DNA from: Terrirhizobium terrae
Lineage (GTDB): Bacteria > Pseudomonadota > Alphaproteobacteria > Rhizobiales > Rhizobiaceae
Direction: 5' to 3'
DNA length: 64,000 bases
Assembly (NCBI RefSeq): GCF_030323265.1
Contig: NZ_CP104990.1
Coordinates: 434,001 to 498,000, forward strand
Positions 28,736-39,117 of this stretch are shown in pieces. The translations under genes were made by a program, and so were the position numbers. The notes under the pieces are model-generated. The model had not been told where the DNA came from. It saw only the letters and a list, made by a program, of their open reading frames with translations, and did not search any database. Positions within the stretch are counted from its first letter, which is position 1; the number at the start of each line of letters is the position of its first letter.

Positions 28736-29355
28736 GGTGACACCTCTATCGAGACAGGCATGACGAGCGGCTTTTCGCCGGCCGTGCGCATGACGACGGC
28801 CCCCAGGAAATCAATGCGTTTGCCCTTCAGCGGCGTGTCTGCACCCGGAAGCTTGGAAACGGCCTTGTCGTTCAGCGCGCGCCCAAGCCTGGCATATTCT
28901 ATCTGGTCGCGGAACGTGGAGAAGTCGTAGAGTGAGATTGTGTCGCGCAACGCCGTGCCCTTGATGACCGGCCCGAGCTGCAGGGTCGCATCCGCCTTTC
29001 CGTCTCCGTCAAGGTCGATATCTGCAACCGCGGCCTTCGAGGCGCGATTTTCAGCGATGACCGCAGCATTTCCCTTCACCGCAAAATTCCAGCCGCCGCC
29101 AGCGCCGCCGACGCGAAGCCCGTGATCGGCTCCGGCCTTGTCCAGCCCTCCCTTGAGGGCATTCTGCAAGGTGGCCAGATCCACGGCCTTACCCTTGAGC
29201 GCCGGAACCAGCTTGGTATCGAATGTCTCGTCGACAAGCGCCGCGATCGGATCAGCGGCGCCGGCGCCGGCCTCGCCTTGGTCGGTCTTGACCAGTTTGC
29301 AGCCGGAAAGGGACGCGGCAAGCGCACTTGCCATCAGCAGGCTCTTAATTTTCAT
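28732..29355 (-). CDS. DUF2291 lipoprotein of the sugar importer
   Basis: This is a lipoprotein of about 207 residues. A short basic signal MKIKSLLMASALAASLSGC ends in a lipobox with cysteine at about residue 19. The mature part matches the DUF2291 family by style and position: ...TFDTKLVPALKGKAVDL, an aspartate-rich DIDLDGDGKADATLQLGPVIKGTALRD segment cut by conserved glycines, and a C-terminal KRIDFLGAVV. Genes of this family recur beside RbsA-type importers. Its function is unknown; an accessory role in periplasmic sugar capture or channel assembly is a guess. The start is ATG 29355; longer frames lack a ribosome site. The aspartate segment resembles a calcium-binding loop. Confidence 0.75.
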   Translation of the reverse strand: MKIKSLLMASALAASLSGCKLVKTDQGEAGAGAADPIAALVDETFDTKLVPALKGKAVDLATLQNALKGGLDKAGADHGLRVGGAGGGWNFAVKGNAAVIAENRASKAAVADIDLDGDGKADATLQLGPVIKGTALRDTISLYDFSTFRDQIEYARLGRALNDKAVSKLPGADTPLKGKRIDFLGAVVMRTAGEKPLVMPVSIEVSP

Positions 29356-29428
29356 CGATATCCGCACTTTCTTGAAAGCAAGAGCCACCCGGGAGCGCCG
29401 TGGCGGTCCCGGGTGCATGGTCGCGGTA

Positions 29429-30381
<953 letters not shown>

Positions 30382-30430
30382 TTAGCAAAGCCGCCCTCCA
30401 GCAGCTCTTCACGATCAGACTATTGATCAC

Positions 30431-30620
30431 TTTCGTTTGTTGTCAATATATTTTTGATGTCTATCGTTTCGTGAGCAAGCGGCTGAGTCTCGATGCTGAC
30501 ATGCTGCGATGCGGCATCCTTTTCGCTCTGTTCGAGGTGGTGTAAACGAAAATATGCTTGAATGGGATTGTCGGATATGCCACTTAGGCGACGAAACGAA
30601 AAAATCGAAAGCAATCGAAA
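30431..30620. promoter_or_regulatory. CGAAA/TTTCG repeat cluster in the divergent sugar promoter
   Basis: Between the binding-protein gene and the isomerase gene, CGAAA occurs at 30592, 30597, 30606 and 30616 (the last two inside the tandem AATCGAAAG) and also near 30547. The complement TTTCG occurs at 30431 and 30467. Clusters of such short direct repeats are typical operators for DeoR-family proteins, and a DeoR gene is linked. The two sets could serve the two divergent promoters. Confidence 0.5.
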
Positions 30621-30719
30621 GATAAATCTGACGGCTAAGATGCCATCTTTCACGCCCGGGAGGGTCCGCAAACCAGCGGCGTGTCCGGCATTTGAAATTT
30701 GCATATCTGGAGGAAGTCT

Positions 30720-31700
30720 ATGACCACACAACGTTTCGGCGCCGGCATCTGGCACTTCGCCACCTATCTCGATCGTTATGCTACCGATGGCTACGGCGCT
30801 CCACGCAGTGTCATTGAGGCGATCGATCTCGCAGGTCAGGTCAGGGACCTGTCGGTGGTAGATATCAACTACCCTTTCTTCGGCGGCGACTTTTCCAACG
30901 CCCAGGTGAAGGCGGCACTTGATCGCAACAATCTTGGTGTCATCGGTATCACGCCGGAAATCTATACCCGCGAGTTCGTCAAGGGTTCCTTCACCAGCCC
31001 CGATGCTGGCGTGCGCCGACGGACCCACGAGCTTGTCACAGAAGCCTGCGAGCAGGTCCGTTATTTTGGCGCGGATTATGTCAAACTCTGGCCAGGTCAG
31101 GATGGCTGGGACTACCCGTTCCAGGTCGATTACGGCACGCTTTGGAAACATTCTCTCGATGGCGTCGGCCAACTCGCCTCGGAAAACCCGGATCTGAAAT
31201 TCGTCATCGAATACAAGCCGCGCGAGCCGCGGGTGCGCATGAGTTTCGGCTCAGTCGCCCGCACGCTTCTCGGCATCGAGAAGATCGGCCTGCCGAATGT
31301 CGGCATCCTGCTCGATTTCGGCCACGCGATCATGGGTGGTGAATCTGCCGCGGACTCCGCTCAGCTTGCCATCGATTACGGCCGCCTCTTCGGCATGGAC
31401 GTCAATGACAACTACCGGTCCTGGGATGACGACCTTGTTGCGGGCAGCCTGCACCCGATCGAGCTTTTCGAGTTCTTTTATGTGCTGAGAAAGAACAAGT
31501 GGGAAGGTGTCTGGCAGCTCGATCAGTTCCCCTTCCGAGAAGACAGCGTCGCTACCGCCAATCACGCGATCGATTTCCTCAAGGCAGCGAGCAAGGGCCT
31601 GGATGCCCTGGATGTCGATGCGCTGAAGGAGGCGCAAGGGCGCCATGATGCGATCGGCGCGCTCAAGATCGCACAGAAAGCCCTGTTCGGCGCCATGTAG
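30720..31700 (+). CDS. apsI: Sugar isomerase/epimerase TIM-barrel, probable D-apiose isomerase
   Basis: This 326-residue xylose-isomerase-like TIM barrel starts at ATG 30720 with GGAGG 5 bases upstream. Metal-site glutamate and aspartate/histidine candidates are visible in KFVIEYKPREPRVRMSFG, NVGILLDFGHAIMGGES and MDVNDNYRSWDDDL. The family alone does not give the substrate. The operon (isomerase, split transketolase, FGGY kinase, triosephosphate isomerase) matches the published transketolase route for D-apiose, in which ApsI makes D-apulose. I therefore name it apsI with moderate confidence. L-rhamnose or other aldose isomerases are the alternative. Confidence 0.75.
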   Translation: MTTQRFGAGIWHFATYLDRYATDGYGAPRSVIEAIDLAGQVRDLSVVDINYPFFGGDFSNAQVKAALDRNNLGVIGITPEIYTREFVKGSFTSPDAGVRRRTHELVTEACEQVRYFGADYVKLWPGQDGWDYPFQVDYGTLWKHSLDGVGQLASENPDLKFVIEYKPREPRVRMSFGSVARTLLGIEKIGLPNVGILLDFGHAIMGGESAADSAQLAIDYGRLFGMDVNDNYRSWDDDLVAGSLHPIELFEFFYVLRKNKWEGVWQLDQFPFREDSVATANHAIDFLKAASKGLDALDVDALKEAQGRHDAIGALKIAQKALFGAM

Positions 31701-31753
31701 GTGCCGGGCAGGCGACAGCCAGGTTTGGCACCGGAATTGGCAATCGAAAGGCC

Positions 31754-32581
31754 ATGACAATGTTGAAGAATGATATCGTCGATCAGATCCGCGAGAAGGC
31801 ATTGTGGATGCGCCGCAGGGCCTTCACCATGGTCTTTGATGCGCAGCTCGGTCATCCGGGCGGGGATTTTTCGGCGATCGACATCATCGCGACGCTCTAT
31901 TTCGGCGTGATGCGCTACGATCCGAAAAAGCCGGATATGGCAGATCGCGATCGTTTCATCATGTCCAAGGGCCATGCCACTGGTGCGCTCTATACGGCCC
32001 TCTGTGCCGCCGGTTATTATCCGGAAGACTGGCTGAGGACCTATATGCAGCCGAAGTCGATGCTGAACGGCCATCCGAACCGCAACTATCTGCCGGGCGT
32101 CGAAACCAATACCGGCCCGCTCGGTCACGGCATGCCGGTCGGCCTCGGCATCGCAATTGCCGGTCAGCTGACAAACAGCGATTACCGCACCTTCGTTTTG
32201 ACCGGTGACGGCGAATTGCAGGAAGGCTCCAACTGGGAAGCTGCCATGACGGCGGGCAATCGCAAGCTTGGAAAATTCACGCTGATCGTCGATCGCAACC
32301 GGCTACAGCAGGGAATGGGCACCGAGGAAACCAATGGCCTCGATCCGCTGGACGACAAGTTTCGCGCCTTCGGCTGGGATGTGGACGTAGTGGATGGCCA
32401 CGACGTTGCGGCGCTCGTCAATGCTCTCTCGGAGCTTCCCGGCGGGCGCTCGAAGCCGCTTTGCATCATTGCCAATACGGTCAAGGGCAAGGGCGTTTCC
32501 TTCATGGAAAACCAAGCCGCCTGGCACCACGGCGTGCCGAATGCCGAACAATACGATACTGCCATGGAGGAACTGGTCTGA
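31754..32581 (+). CDS. aptA: Transketolase N-terminal subunit, probable apulose-4-phosphate transketolase subunit A
   Basis: This 275-residue protein is the thiamine-diphosphate-binding half of a split transketolase. It has AQLGHPGGDFSAIDIIATLYF, RFIMSKGHATGALYTAL, GPLGHGMPVGLGIAIA and the diphosphate motif TGDGELQEGSNWEA. It ends just before the pyrimidine-binding half encoded next, overlapping by 1 base (TGATG). In the apiose route AptA and AptB split apulose 4-phosphate and pass a glycolaldehyde unit to glyceraldehyde 3-phosphate, giving dihydroxyacetone phosphate and xylulose 5-phosphate. The split itself is certain; the substrate follows from operon context. Confidence 0.8.
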   Translation: MTMLKNDIVDQIREKALWMRRRAFTMVFDAQLGHPGGDFSAIDIIATLYFGVMRYDPKKPDMADRDRFIMSKGHATGALYTALCAAGYYPEDWLRTYMQPKSMLNGHPNRNYLPGVETNTGPLGHGMPVGLGIAIAGQLTNSDYRTFVLTGDGELQEGSNWEAAMTAGNRKLGKFTLIVDRNRLQQGMGTEETNGLDPLDDKFRAFGWDVDVVDGHDVAALVNALSELPGGRSKPLCIIANTVKGKGVSFMENQAAWHHGVPNAEQYDTAMEELV

Positions 32582-33543
32582 TGGCCGCGCCCACTCAAAA
32601 ACAGGAAGGTTTTTTCGATTGCCGCGACGCCTGGGCCCGCTCGATTGAGGAACTGGCTGAAAACGACCCGCGTATTGTTGCTGTGGTCAACGATTCCGTC
32701 GGCTCGTCGAAACTCGGTGGCTTCCAGAAGAAATTCCCCGAACGTCTCGTCAATGTCGGCATTGCAGAGCAGAACATGGTCGGCGTCGGCGCGGGACTGG
32801 CCAACGGAGGCCGCATTCCCTTTGTTTCCGCCGCAGCCTGTTTCCTGACCGGTCGCGCCCTGGAGCAAGTAAAGGCCGATATCGCCTATGCCAATTTCAA
32901 CGTGAAGCTCGTTGGCCAGTCGTCTGGCGTGGCCTATGGCGAACTCGGGCCGACCCATCACTCGATCGAGGATTTCGCTTGGTTGCGGCCGCTTTCCAAT
33001 ATCAAGGTCATCGTACCATCCGATTCCTGGGAGACCGCCGAGGCGGTGAAATGGGCCGCTGCTTATGAAGGTCCTGTCTATATCCGCTTAAGTCGTATCC
33101 CTGTGCCGGATCTCGACGTCCAAAGACGAAAATTCGAGCCTGGCAGGGCCGAGCTTGTCCGTGATGGTGGGGATGTCACCATGATCGCGTGCGGCACCAT
33201 GGTCCACCTCGCGGTTCAGGCCGCCGCCGCATTGCAGGCGGAAGGCATCTCGGTTCGCGTCCTCAACATGGCGACGATTTCGCCCGTCGATGAAGCAGCC
33301 ATATCACGCGCCGCCAGCGAGACCGGCGCGATCGTTACCATCGAAGAGGCCAATATTCATGGTGGTCTCGGCGGTGCCGTGGCCGAGCATACATCCGCTA
33401 CCATCCCAGTCCCGGTCGAGCGCATGGGCTTTCCGGGTTTCGTGCCGACCGGCTCGGTCGAGTGGCTGTTCGACCATTTTGGCTTGACGGTTGCCGGGAT
33501 AGCCAAGACTGCGCGCAAGGCGATAGGACGCAAGCGCGGATGA
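32581..33543 (+). CDS. aptB: Transketolase C-terminal subunit, probable apulose-4-phosphate transketolase subunit B
   Basis: This 320-residue subunit has the pyrimidine-binding domain (NVGIAEQNMVGVGAGLANGG with the cofactor-activating glutamate), the substrate histidine context LGPTHHSIEDFAWLRPL and a transketolase C-terminal domain (TMVHLAVQAAAALQAEGISVRVLNM, IVTIEEANIHGGLGGAVAEH). ATG 32581 overlaps the aptA stop by one base and is preferred to an in-frame start 120 bases upstream inside aptA. It works with AptA in one active site. Confidence 0.8.
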   Translation: MAAPTQKQEGFFDCRDAWARSIEELAENDPRIVAVVNDSVGSSKLGGFQKKFPERLVNVGIAEQNMVGVGAGLANGGRIPFVSAAACFLTGRALEQVKADIAYANFNVKLVGQSSGVAYGELGPTHHSIEDFAWLRPLSNIKVIVPSDSWETAEAVKWAAAYEGPVYIRLSRIPVPDLDVQRRKFEPGRAELVRDGGDVTMIACGTMVHLAVQAAAALQAEGISVRVLNMATISPVDEAAISRAASETGAIVTIEEANIHGGLGGAVAEHTSATIPVPVERMGFPGFVPTGSVEWLFDHFGLTVAGIAKTARKAIGRKRG

Positions 33544-35024
33544 TGGGTACTCGGGGAGGAGGAGCTGTCATTGCGATCGACCAGGGCACAACCAATACCA
33601 AGGCAATCCTGGTTGATGCGGCAGGTGCGGTTATCGCGAAGGCGTCCGCGCCGCTGAAGTCGAGCTATCCCAAGCCCGGCTGGGCAGAGCAATCCGCCGA
33701 TGACATATGGGTAAGCGTTCAGTCCGTCATCGCCGACGTGGCGAAGGGCCGGGAGCATGAGGTTTCCGGGCTCGCCATCGCCAACCAGCGCGAGACACTG
33801 GTGGTGTGGGACGCAGGCACCGGAAACCCGATCGCGCCGGCCATTCTCTGGCAATGCCGTCGCACGGCCAAAGCCTGCGAGAGGCTGATCGCCGAAGGAA
33901 AAGATCCTCAGGTGATAGAGGCGACCGGCCTCTCGATCAATGCTCTTTTCCCGGCCTCCAAACTTGCCTGGGTGATGGAGAACGTGACCGAGGCCACGAC
34001 CCTTGCATCACAGGGCAGGCTTCGCGCTGGCACGGTGGATAGCTGGCTGCTCTATAAGCTGACGGGCGGAAGCGTCTTCGCCACCGATCACTCCAACGCC
34101 TCGCGTACGCAGCTTTTCAATACAGGCAAGCTTGAATGGGACGAGGACCTCTGCAGGTTGTTCGGTGCGCCTTCCTCAGTTTTGGCCGAGGTACGGCCAT
34201 CGGATAGCCGCTTCGGGGAGTTAAACAAAGACGCAACCGCGCTGCCGGCAGGTGTGCCGATCCTCGCAATGATGGGTGACAGCCACGCAGCGCTTTATGG
34301 CCACGGCGTTCGCGCACCCGGATTGGTGAAGGCGACCTATGGCACGGGCTCTTCGCTCATGACGCTGACCCCCGAACGCGTCGTGTCGAAAAACGGCCTG
34401 TCCAGCACGATCGCGTGGAGCAATACCGATGGCGTCAGTTATGCGCTTGAGGGCAATATCACCGTCTCGGCCCAGGCGGCCGCCTTTGCTGCCGAGATGC
34501 TCGGCTTGCCGGATGCCCGTGCACTCTCAGATCTGGCTATGAGCGTGCCCGATAGTGGTGGCGTAATCTTCGTTCCTGCCCTCGCAGGCCTAGGCGCGCC
34601 GCGTTGGAACGATAACGTCACAGGCACGATCTCGGGCATGACACTGGCGACAAGCCGTGCCCATATTGCCCGTGCGACGCTCGAGGCGATCGTTCTGCAG
34701 ATTACCGATGTGTTCAGCGCGATGGAAAAGGATATTGGCGGCACGCTGCAAGGGCTGCTGGCCGATGGCGGTGCTTCTTCCAATGACACGCTTATGCAGT
34801 TGCAGGCGGACATTCTCGATCGTCCGGTAACGCGCAGTGGTCAGGCGGAAGTCGGTGCGATTGGGGTGGCCGCCATGGCCCGTCATAGCCTCGACGGCTC
34901 GGTTTCTCCGCTCGATGCGTCAAGGGTCGACTTCACACCCAACAAAGACAGAGCGACCGAGGCATGGCGAGACGGAGTGAACCGCGACTGGCGGGCATTG
35001 CTGGCGCGGCTGATTGCGAACTGA
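33540..35024 (+). CDS. apsK: FGGY-family carbohydrate kinase, probable D-apulose kinase
   Basis: This is a kinase of about 494 residues with the actin-like FGGY fold. N-terminal AIDQGTTNTKAILVD binds phosphate and PGWAEQSADDIW is near the sugar site. GDSHAALYGHGV and KATYGTGSSLMT are the second phosphate region, and ALEGNITVSAQAAAF and LLADGGASSNDTLMQLQADIL the ADP site. The closest general resemblance is to glycerol-kinase-like members. ATG 33540 overlaps the aptB stop; a second ATG follows at 33543. In the apiose route this kinase makes apulose 4-phosphate for AptAB. Glycerol or another polyol cannot be excluded from sequence alone. Confidence 0.75.
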   Translation: MMGTRGGGAVIAIDQGTTNTKAILVDAAGAVIAKASAPLKSSYPKPGWAEQSADDIWVSVQSVIADVAKGREHEVSGLAIANQRETLVVWDAGTGNPIAPAILWQCRRTAKACERLIAEGKDPQVIEATGLSINALFPASKLAWVMENVTEATTLASQGRLRAGTVDSWLLYKLTGGSVFATDHSNASRTQLFNTGKLEWDEDLCRLFGAPSSVLAEVRPSDSRFGELNKDATALPAGVPILAMMGDSHAALYGHGVRAPGLVKATYGTGSSLMTLTPERVVSKNGLSSTIAWSNTDGVSYALEGNITVSAQAAAFAAEMLGLPDARALSDLAMSVPDSGGVIFVPALAGLGAPRWNDNVTGTISGMTLATSRAHIARATLEAIVLQITDVFSAMEKDIGGTLQGLLADGGASSNDTLMQLQADILDRPVTRSGQAEVGAIGVAAMARHSLDGSVSPLDASRVDFTPNKDRATEAWRDGVNRDWRALLARLIAN

Positions 35025-35074
35025 GGGAAATAGTGTGGGGCTGGTGGAGGAGCCACAGCCCGAAGGGGATCGGA

Positions 35075-35827
35075 ATGGGGACAGCAATAAAGCCACTCGT
35101 CGCCGGAAACTGGAAGATGAACGGTGTTCGTGAAAGCCTGGGGCGGATTGAAGAGGTTGCAGCAAGCCGAGTGCTTGCCAGCGATGCCGTCGAGGCTCTT
35201 ATCTGTGTTCCCTCGACACTACTCCATTCCGCCGCAGTGATGAGTGCCGGGACGCCGCTGCGCATCGGCGCACAGAACTGCCATCACGAAGAGGACGGTG
35301 CCTTTACTGGTGATATATCCGCAGGAATGATTGCCGACAGCCTTGGCAGTCACGCCATCGTCGGCCATTCCGAAAGACGGATGGGATACAGAGAGTGTGA
35401 CGCTACGGTACGCGCCAAAGCTGCGGCCGCACACAAAGCCGGTTTGGCTGCGATCATCTGCATTGGAGAAACGGAAGAGGAACAGGCAACTGGGCTCACT
35501 CTGGAAATCCTGCGCCGCCAGTTGGCGGGATCGGTTCCCGATGGAGCCAGTTCCGTCAACACGATCATCGCCTACGAGCCTGTTTGGGCCATCGGAACCG
35601 GGCGCATTCCATCCGTTTCGGACATCGCGGTCTCTCACGCATTCATTCGAGATCAGCTTTCCTGCCGCTTTGAGGACGAAGGGGTGGGCATCAGGATTCT
35701 CTATGGCGGCTCCGTCAACCCGTCCAACGCCGCAGGAATTCTCGAGATCGACAATGTGAACGGAGCTCTCGTCGGCGGCGCAAGCCTTAGGGTCCCCGAC
35801 TATTTGGCCATTTGTGCCGCCTTTTGA
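35075..35827 (+). CDS. tpiA: Triosephosphate isomerase (pathway copy)
   Basis: This 250-residue TIM has all catalytic motifs: GNWKMNG with the lysine near residue 13, VGHSERR with the electrophilic histidine, AYEPVWAIGTG with the base glutamate and loop 6, and ILYGGSVNPSNA for phosphate binding. ATG 35075 follows GAAGGGGA. It is the last gene of the catabolic operon. Since the transketolase step uses glyceraldehyde 3-phosphate and releases dihydroxyacetone phosphate, a dedicated isomerase would regenerate the acceptor. It is probably a second copy besides a housekeeping tpi. Confidence 0.92.
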   Translation: MGTAIKPLVAGNWKMNGVRESLGRIEEVAASRVLASDAVEALICVPSTLLHSAAVMSAGTPLRIGAQNCHHEEDGAFTGDISAGMIADSLGSHAIVGHSERRMGYRECDATVRAKAAAAHKAGLAAIICIGETEEEQATGLTLEILRRQLAGSVPDGASSVNTIIAYEPVWAIGTGRIPSVSDIAVSHAFIRDQLSCRFEDEGVGIRILYGGSVNPSNAAGILEIDNVNGALVGGASLRVPDYLAICAAF

Positions 35828-36000
35828 TCGAAAAATAGGTAGCCTCTCTGAAACAGTTGGCGCGATCTCGAGCGATAATTCAGCCAGAACTGGAGCATCC
35901 TGTAGGCAAGCGACCGTAGTGCTGCTGCACAATGTCGGGAGTCTCCTGAATGGCGTAACTCGCCTGACTGTATGATCCGGTCTGCTTCAGAGCATGCATT

Positions 36001-36036
36001 GCCATAGTGCCCCGCAAGTTATGCGGGCACTATGGC
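36001..36036. terminator. Strong hairpin between two convergent operons
   Basis: GCCATAGTGCCC(C)GCA at 36001-36016 pairs with TGCGGGCACTATGGC at 36022-36036 around the loop AGTTA. The stem is 15 bp with one unpaired C. It lies between the converging triosephosphate isomerase and ABC ATPase genes and has no flanking T run. A bidirectional terminator or transcript end is the likely role; the rest of 35828-36074 shows nothing else. Confidence 0.55.
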
Positions 36037-36074
36037 ACGGCCCTCGATCGCAACTCGCCGGTGTGGCCTTGAGG

Positions 36075-37169
36075 TCATTGGTCCGGAACTGCTGGTTCTC
36101 CAGATAGTCGCGCACCATCCTCTCCGAAAAAGAGACGTTTGTCCGCGGGTATCATCAGGCGTATCTCGGCTCCGGACTTGAAATCTTCTCCCTCACGCTG
36201 CTCTACGACCAAGCTTTGACCATCATGTAGAACGCAATAGACGTAGCGTGTCCCGCCAAGATACTCGGAAAAATCGACCTTGGCCGTGATTGTGGCAGCG
36301 TCAGAGCCGATTGTGATGTGTTCGGGCCTAATGCCTACGGTGAGGTTTGAGCCGGACGCTATACGCTGTATCGGTTCGGATGACTGCATCTGTTGGCCCG
36401 CAATCGTGTATCCGCCAGCGTCTGCCGGGGTGGCTTGCAGGAAGTTCATTCTGGGTGAGCCGATGAAGCCGGCGACGAACATGTTCGCAGGGTTTTCGTA
36501 GATCTCTCGCGGTGAGCCGAGTTGCTCGACGCGGCCGCTTCTAAGGACAACGATTTTGTCGGCGAGCGTCATCGCCTCGGTCTGGTCGTGAGTGACGTAG
36601 ATCATGGTATTGCCGAGTTCACGGTGAAGACGGGCGATTTCGATCCGCATGCTGACGCGCAACTCTGCATCCAAGTTGGAGAGCGGCTCGTCAAACAGGA
36701 ATACGTCCGGCTCGCGGACGATAGCCCTCCCGATGGCGACGCGCTGCCGCTGGCCGCCGGAAAGCTGCCCGGGGCGGCGATCGAGCAGGGGCTCGATCTT
36801 CAGTGTGGCTGCAGCAAGATTTACACGTCGCGAGATCTCCGCCTGATCTGCCCTTGCCATTTTGAGTCCGAAAGCGAGATTTTCCCGCACGGTCATATGC
36901 GGGTAGAGCGCGTACGATTGGAACACCATTGCAATGCCCCGGTCGGAAGGATCTAGATCCGTTACGTCGCGGTTCTTGATCGTGACCTCACCATCCGTCA
37001 CCTCTTCAAGCCCAGCGATCATCCTGAGCAGGGTCGACTTCCCGCAGCCGGAGGGGCCAACGAAGACGACGAAGTCACCTTCGTTGATGTCGAGATCGAT
37101 CCCGTGGATCACCTGAAGGTTTCCATAGGATTTCCGGATGCCTCTCAGCGAGACGCTTGCCTTTTCCAT
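36075..37169 (-). CDS. Carbohydrate ABC transporter ATP-binding protein (UgpC/MsmK type)
   Basis: This is an ATPase of about 364 residues with Walker [18 protein letters not shown], signature [15 protein letters not shown], Walker [17 protein letters not shown] and the switch histidine in [18 protein letters not shown]-terminal TOBE/OB regulatory domain follows from about residue 235 ([21 protein letters not shown]). It is the last gene of the leftward LacI-controlled operon and would energise the two permeases at 39118-40890. I chose MEKAS at 37169. Confidence 0.92.
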   Translation of the reverse strand: MEKASVSLRGIRKSYGNLQVIHGIDLDINEGDFVVFVGPSGCGKSTLLRMIAGLEEVTDGEVTIKNRDVTDLDPSDRGIAMVFQSYALYPHMTVRENLAFGLKMARADQAEISRRVNLAAATLKIEPLLDRRPGQLSGGQRQRVAIGRAIVREPDVFLFDEPLSNLDAELRVSMRIEIARLHRELGNTMIYVTHDQTEAMTLADKIVVLRSGRVEQLGSPREIYENPANMFVAGFIGSPRMNFLQATPADAGGYTIAGQQMQSSEPIQRIASGSNLTVGIRPEHITIGSDAATITAKVDFSEYLGGTRYVYCVLHDGQSLVVEQREGEDFKSGAEIRLMIPADKRLFFGEDGARLSGEPAVPDQ

Positions 37170-37181
37170 CGCAATCTCCAA

Positions 37182-39098
37182 TCAGCCTTCCGACTGGAGC
37201 CAGACGAGCATCGCTCCAGGCTCGCGGTTGTCCCATAGATGATAGGGGACGAGTGTCGCCGTCGTAGCCGCGCGCTCCGCGGGTCGATTGCGATAGAGGC
37301 TCTTCCAGCCGTCTGACTGCTCGCGTGCAACATCAATTTCGATGGCCAGGGCCTCGTTGAGTTCGCTGATTTTCTTTGTTCTCGCAGCAGACAGTTTGGC
37401 AGGAACGATGAGTGCGTTCAGGTCACTACCGTTGTCTGTTTCCTCTACACAGTAGATCAGGGGGCCGCGAGCGAGGGCGACACGTCCCGCATCCTGGCGG
37501 ACCTTGGGCGAAGCGTAGTTCGAGCGCAGCTCCATGGGAAGCTGAAGTTCGACTACATCACCTGTCCTCCAGTTGCGGCGAAGCCGGACATAGCCGTCGA
37601 CGATCTCTGCAGAAACATCAACATCTGCTCCATTGACCCGCAAAGATGCGTCGGCCGCCCATTCAGGTATCCTGAGTGCGATACCGAACTCCTCGGCTGG
37701 TTCGCAGACGATGTCGATCCGGATGTCGCCGCTCCACGGATAGTCGGTCGTCTGAGACAGCTTGACCTTGCTACCGCCAAGGGTGGCCGCAACGGTGCTC
37801 TTCCCGTAGAGGTGAACGGCGATCTCGTTCTCGGCAACCGCGTACATATAGGATCCGACGGATGCGACGAGTCGGGCGATGTTCGGCGGGCAGCACGGGC
37901 ACCGATGCCAAGTCCAGCGATGATGCTTGCCAGTGCTCTCCAGCGGATTGTCGTAGAAGAACGACTTGCCATCTAACGCTAGCCCGGTGAGTGCACCGTT
38001 GTAGAGCGCCTGCTCCATGATGTCGGCATACCGGCGGTTCGGCCCGCGGCCGAGCATCCGGGCTGCCCAGAACACGAGGCCGACGGAAGCGCAGGTCTCG
38101 GCATAGGCCGTGTCGTTCGGCAGATCGTAGTATTCGGTGAAGCCTTCATTGTAAGCAGCGGGGCCGATGCCGCCCGTAACGTACATCTGTTTGAGGGTCA
38201 GGTCGTCCCATAGCCCCTCCAGTGCATCCGTCAGGCTGTCATCGTGGAACTCGGCCGCGACGTCGGCCATGCCGGAATACATGTACATCGCGCGCACCGC
38301 GTGGCCGACCACCTTCTTCTGCTCGCGCACCGGGAGATGGGCCTGACTGTATTCGTAGGTCTTGTGATGGTAGACGGCAGGATCGCGGCCGTCACGGAGA
38401 GCCTCGTCGGTGAAGAAATGTGGATCCCGTCCGCGTTCGTCGATGAAGAACTTCGATAGATCGAGATACTTCTGCTCTCCAGTCACTCGGGCGAGCTTGA
38501 CGAGGGCCAGTTCGACTTCCTGATGCCCGCAGTATCCCGGAATCTGTCCTTCGTTGTGGCCAAACACGTTGATCATGTGATCGGCATACCGGCACATCAC
38601 ATCGAGAAGTTTCCGTTTCCCCGTTGCCTGATAATAGGCAACTGCAGCTTCCATGAGGTGGCCAGCGCAATAGAGTTCGTGATGATCGCGCAGGTTCAGC
38701 CAGCGGCGGCCCGGCTGCACGCGCTGGAACCACGCATTCACGTAGCCATCTTCCTGCTGGAGCTTCTCATACATGTCGATGATCGCGTCCGCCCGGGCCT
38801 CTAGGTCGGGGTTAGGCTTGCGATAGAGCGAGTAGGCGATCGTCTCGATGGACTTCCCGAGGTCGGAGTCCCAGAACATCTGGGTCGATCCCGTCCACTT
38901 CTCGTCGATAGGGATCACGATGCCCGGGCTCTCCTGATCTACGTCGATCGCCTGGATCATGCCAGCCTTCTCGCAGCGGTCCAGCAGGATGGCAGCCGTC
39001 TCGTCGCAGACGGCGTCTTGCCATTTGCCCCAAAATCCATCGACCTTCACGTCGGGAACGGCAACCGGGCGGAACAGGCTCTTGTTGGGAGTCGTCAT
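37182..39098 (-). CDS. Glycoside hydrolase family 127 (beta-L-arabinofuranosidase type)
   Basis: This 638-residue cytoplasmic enzyme (no signal peptide) matches the GH127/DUF1680 family: VKVDGFWGKWQDAV, WFQRVQPGRRWLNLRDHHELYCAGHLMEAA, YVTGGIGPA, YAETCASVGLVFW and WTWHRCPCCPPNIARL. The paired cysteines of CCPPN and the earlier ETC motif are the zinc and catalytic cysteine site known in this family. It would release beta-L-arabinofuranose from short imported glycosides. ATG 39098 has AAGGAGA upstream. It sits between the permease and ATPase genes of an importer, so import and intracellular hydrolysis appear coupled. The exact linkage is unknown. Confidence 0.88.
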   Translation of the reverse strand: MTTPNKSLFRPVAVPDVKVDGFWGKWQDAVCDETAAILLDRCEKAGMIQAIDVDQESPGIVIPIDEKWTGSTQMFWDSDLGKSIETIAYSLYRKPNPDLEARADAIIDMYEKLQQEDGYVNAWFQRVQPGRRWLNLRDHHELYCAGHLMEAAVAYYQATGKRKLLDVMCRYADHMINVFGHNEGQIPGYCGHQEVELALVKLARVTGEQKYLDLSKFFIDERGRDPHFFTDEALRDGRDPAVYHHKTYEYSQAHLPVREQKKVVGHAVRAMYMYSGMADVAAEFHDDSLTDALEGLWDDLTLKQMYVTGGIGPAAYNEGFTEYYDLPNDTAYAETCASVGLVFWAARMLGRGPNRRYADIMEQALYNGALTGLALDGKSFFYDNPLESTGKHHRWTWHRCPCCPPNIARLVASVGSYMYAVAENEIAVHLYGKSTVAATLGGSKVKLSQTTDYPWSGDIRIDIVCEPAEEFGIALRIPEWAADASLRVNGADVDVSAEIVDGYVRLRRNWRTGDVVELQLPMELRSNYASPKVRQDAGRVALARGPLIYCVEETDNGSDLNALIVPAKLSAARTKKISELNEALAIEIDVAREQSDGWKSLYRNRPAERAATTATLVPYHLWDNREPGAMLVWLQSEG

Positions 39099-39117
39099 TT
39101 CAAAAGTCTCCTTGGGA

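Noticed and set aside
30420..31172. 250-codon minus-strand frame opposite the isomerase gene.
   Set aside because: It is the antisense shadow of a strongly conserved TIM-barrel gene.
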